Shown one piece after another: positions 6,363-7,322 of a stretch of DNA of 7,322 bases (positions within the stretch are counted from its first letter, which is position 1; every line of letters starts with the position of its first letter). The stretch spans positions 1 to 7,322 of the forward strand of contig CAZGFD010000055.1 of assembly GCA_964525045.1 (NCBI GenBank). The letters are read 5' to 3'. Below the pieces are notes generated by a model. It searched no databases. It had not been told where the DNA came from and was given only the letters and a program-made list of their open reading frames with translations. This DNA is from G020348185 sp964525045 (GTDB lineage: Bacteria; Nitrospirota; Nitrospiria; Nitrospirales; UBA8639). The position numbers were made by a program, and so were the translations under genes.

Positions 6363-6827
6363 TCATTGTGGGATGTCGGCTTGGTTTCGCTCTGAGAATT
6401 TTGTCAAATATTCCCTGACGCACCGTTCCATGGCTGTCTCAAATGCCCACCCCGGTGTTTTGAATCCTAACGCTTCTGCGAACCGCAGGGTTACTTTCTG
6501 GTGGACCTTCGACCGAACCATGCGGCCGGTAAGCCGATCTGCAGTCTCAAGAACCATCCTCAAATCAACAAAATCCAGTGTCCGACCATCACGCCCTGTA
6601 AACAAATGGCGGTATTCCAGGGCGGCGTCAACAATGCCGACTTGGCGCATTGCCTGAGTTGGCATAGCCTTCTTTTGCCTGAGAGCATCGCGGGTTTGGG
6701 CCTGGTGCAGATAGGAAGTGAATAATGGCCCTACCCCAAATCGTTTGGGCTGGCCCCACCCCCAGGGGCCACCTTGGCGGACTTCTAAAAAAAGGGATTT
6801 TGAGGATTCACTGACCGTGAAGTACAT
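6363..6827 (-). CDS. unrecognised protein, possibly 5'-truncated or decaying
   Basis: The frame gives 154 residues from ATG at 6827, but no ribosome binding site precedes it; the - strand there is CT-rich. An internal ATG at 6665 (residue 55) with a weak AGAAGG upstream is a possible shorter start. Residues about 44-145 look like a real helical, charged protein: QTRDALRQKKAMPTQAMRQV, FVDLRMVLETADRLTGRMV and FETAMERCVREYLTKF. The first 40 residues are Gly/Pro/Phe-rich and less convincing. The frame remains open 36 codons upstream of 6827 without any ATG, GTG or TTG, then meets TGA (6936-6938) and TAG (6942-6944). This suggests a broken or displaced 5' end. No family was recognised and no signal peptide is present. 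Confidence 0.5.
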   Translation of the reverse strand: MYFTVSESSKSLFLEVRQGGPWGWGQPKRFGVGPLFTSYLHQAQTRDALRQKKAMPTQAMRQVGIVDAALEYRHLFTGRDGRTLDFVDLRMVLETADRLTGRMVRSKVHQKVTLRFAEALGFKTPGWAFETAMERCVREYLTKFSERNQADIPQ

Positions 6828-7271
6828 GGGCAGAGGAGGAGCAAAATTGATGCCCTTACCGAACGGCTGATTTTTTAGGAACTTAGGGACGAGGAGTGCA
6901 GGGAACCCCCTCTCTTCACGAGCAGGTCTGTATCTTCACGCCTACAGGTTAGCCCGGGGTTCGGTCGTATAGAAGGGGCGGATAGATGTTAGGCGCTGCG
7001 GGTCATTATGGAGGGGCGGTGGACCGGTAGGAGAAGTCAAGGGTAACTGGGGCAATGGCTAGTTGCTTCTCTCTGATCTTTGTTTTTTCTCTCACCCATC
7101 ACGTGGGGCCTTTGAGCGAGGCGCATACCCCCTTCAGATCTCCCGGTCGGGGTATCGAATTTCTTTGCAGTTTGGAAATGATGTTGAAAAGACACGGAGG
7201 GTCCACCTCAGCCTGGTTACGGCGCCAGCCTTTCCAAAAGCCTGAACTGGCTTGCGAGCCGAAGCTTTAGC
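6828..7271. other. intergenic or decaying stretch without a supported gene
   Basis: Frames of up to 71 codons exist on + (7055-7270) and about 55 codons on the - strand over the same bases, but none has a good ribosome binding site or a recognisable product. An ATACCCC/GGGGTAT inverted repeat (7125-7131 with 7149-7155) and a GGCT-TGCG-AGCC hairpin near 7249-7260 are present. The left 108 bases belong to the open extension of the upstream - strand frame. The stretch borders a probable insertion sequence end. Confidence 0.5.
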
Positions 7272-7322
7272 TGTCCTTCCTTAGACATAGGTAACACAAT
7301 ATTCCGGAGACATGGGTAACAC
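7272..7322. mobile_element. probable end of an insertion sequence, continuing past the right edge
   Basis: AGACATAGGTAACAC (7283-7297) and AGACATGGGTAACAC (7308-7322) are direct repeats that match at 14 of 15 bases, 25 bases apart. A TGT at 7272-7274 could be the terminal triplet. Repeated internal motifs next to a TGT end are typical of IS21 elements, and similar GACATRGGTAACAC blocks are remembered near IS481-type transposase genes. No transposase lies in the window, so the element body would be to the right. Family assignment is tentative. Confidence 0.45.

Noticed and set aside
6373..6725. Two + strand frames opposite the unrecognised - strand gene
   Set aside because: They are rich in Arg, Ser and Thr without a recognisable pattern, while the - strand frame has helical, charged, protein-like sequence.
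6838..6870. GAGGAGG followed by TTGATG on the + strand
   Set aside because: The site looks like a ribosome binding site, but the frame ends after eight codons, so no gene is supported.
6939..6994. Integron attC-like site (GCCTACA and GTTAGGC about 55 bases apart)
   Set aside because: The left core does not fit the RYYYAAC consensus and no paired inner arms were seen; no integrase or cassette is present.
7055..7270. Open frames of 60-71 codons on + near the right edge
   Set aside because: No ribosome binding site, and several frames on both strands are open at once, which suggests chance absence of stops.

Overview
The window looks bacterial, with compact coding, Shine-Dalgarno-led starts, Sec-type signal peptides and an intrinsic terminator. 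It carries mostly secreted or cell-surface proteins. The taxon cannot be fixed from the sequence. A large FG-GAP-type surface protein, a DUF1566 protein and a small secreted protein with an LxDExLEEITGxG motif would suit a Gram-negative environmental bacterium (proteobacterial or Nitrospirota-like), which is only an impression. No ribosomal RNA, tRNA, CRISPR array or complete mobile element was found.

Layout. Positions 3-3902 (+) hold the 3' part of a very large gene. Its product has FG-GAP/integrin-like propeller repeats, then a Ser/Thr/Gly-rich beta region resembling the strands of aerolysin-type pore formers, then CARDB-like beta-sandwich modules. It is open at the left edge, so the true start is probably outside the window. 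Positions 3903-4711 are an 809-base gap without a convincing gene. The gap is rich in structure: a perfect 10-bp hairpin, a strong terminator, a short echo of the 3' end of the large gene, and a good promoter with an overlapping inverted repeat. Positions 4712-5464 (+) encode an exported DUF1566 protein with a tandem 26-residue repeat after the signal peptide. A possible 36-codon ORF with competing hairpins follows. Positions 5755-6141 (-) encode a small exported Pro/Leu-rich protein with its own terminator. Positions 6363-6827 (-) hold an unrecognised frame whose 5' end looks broken. The right edge carries two direct repeats of the kind found at insertion sequence ends (IS481/IS21-like), so a mobile element may begin there.

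How the genes work together is not shown by the sequence. The three best genes all point to the envelope or exterior, but they are on different strands, well separated, and each has its own signals, so they are not one operon. The right-hand 1.5 kb looks like an eroding region next to a mobile element.
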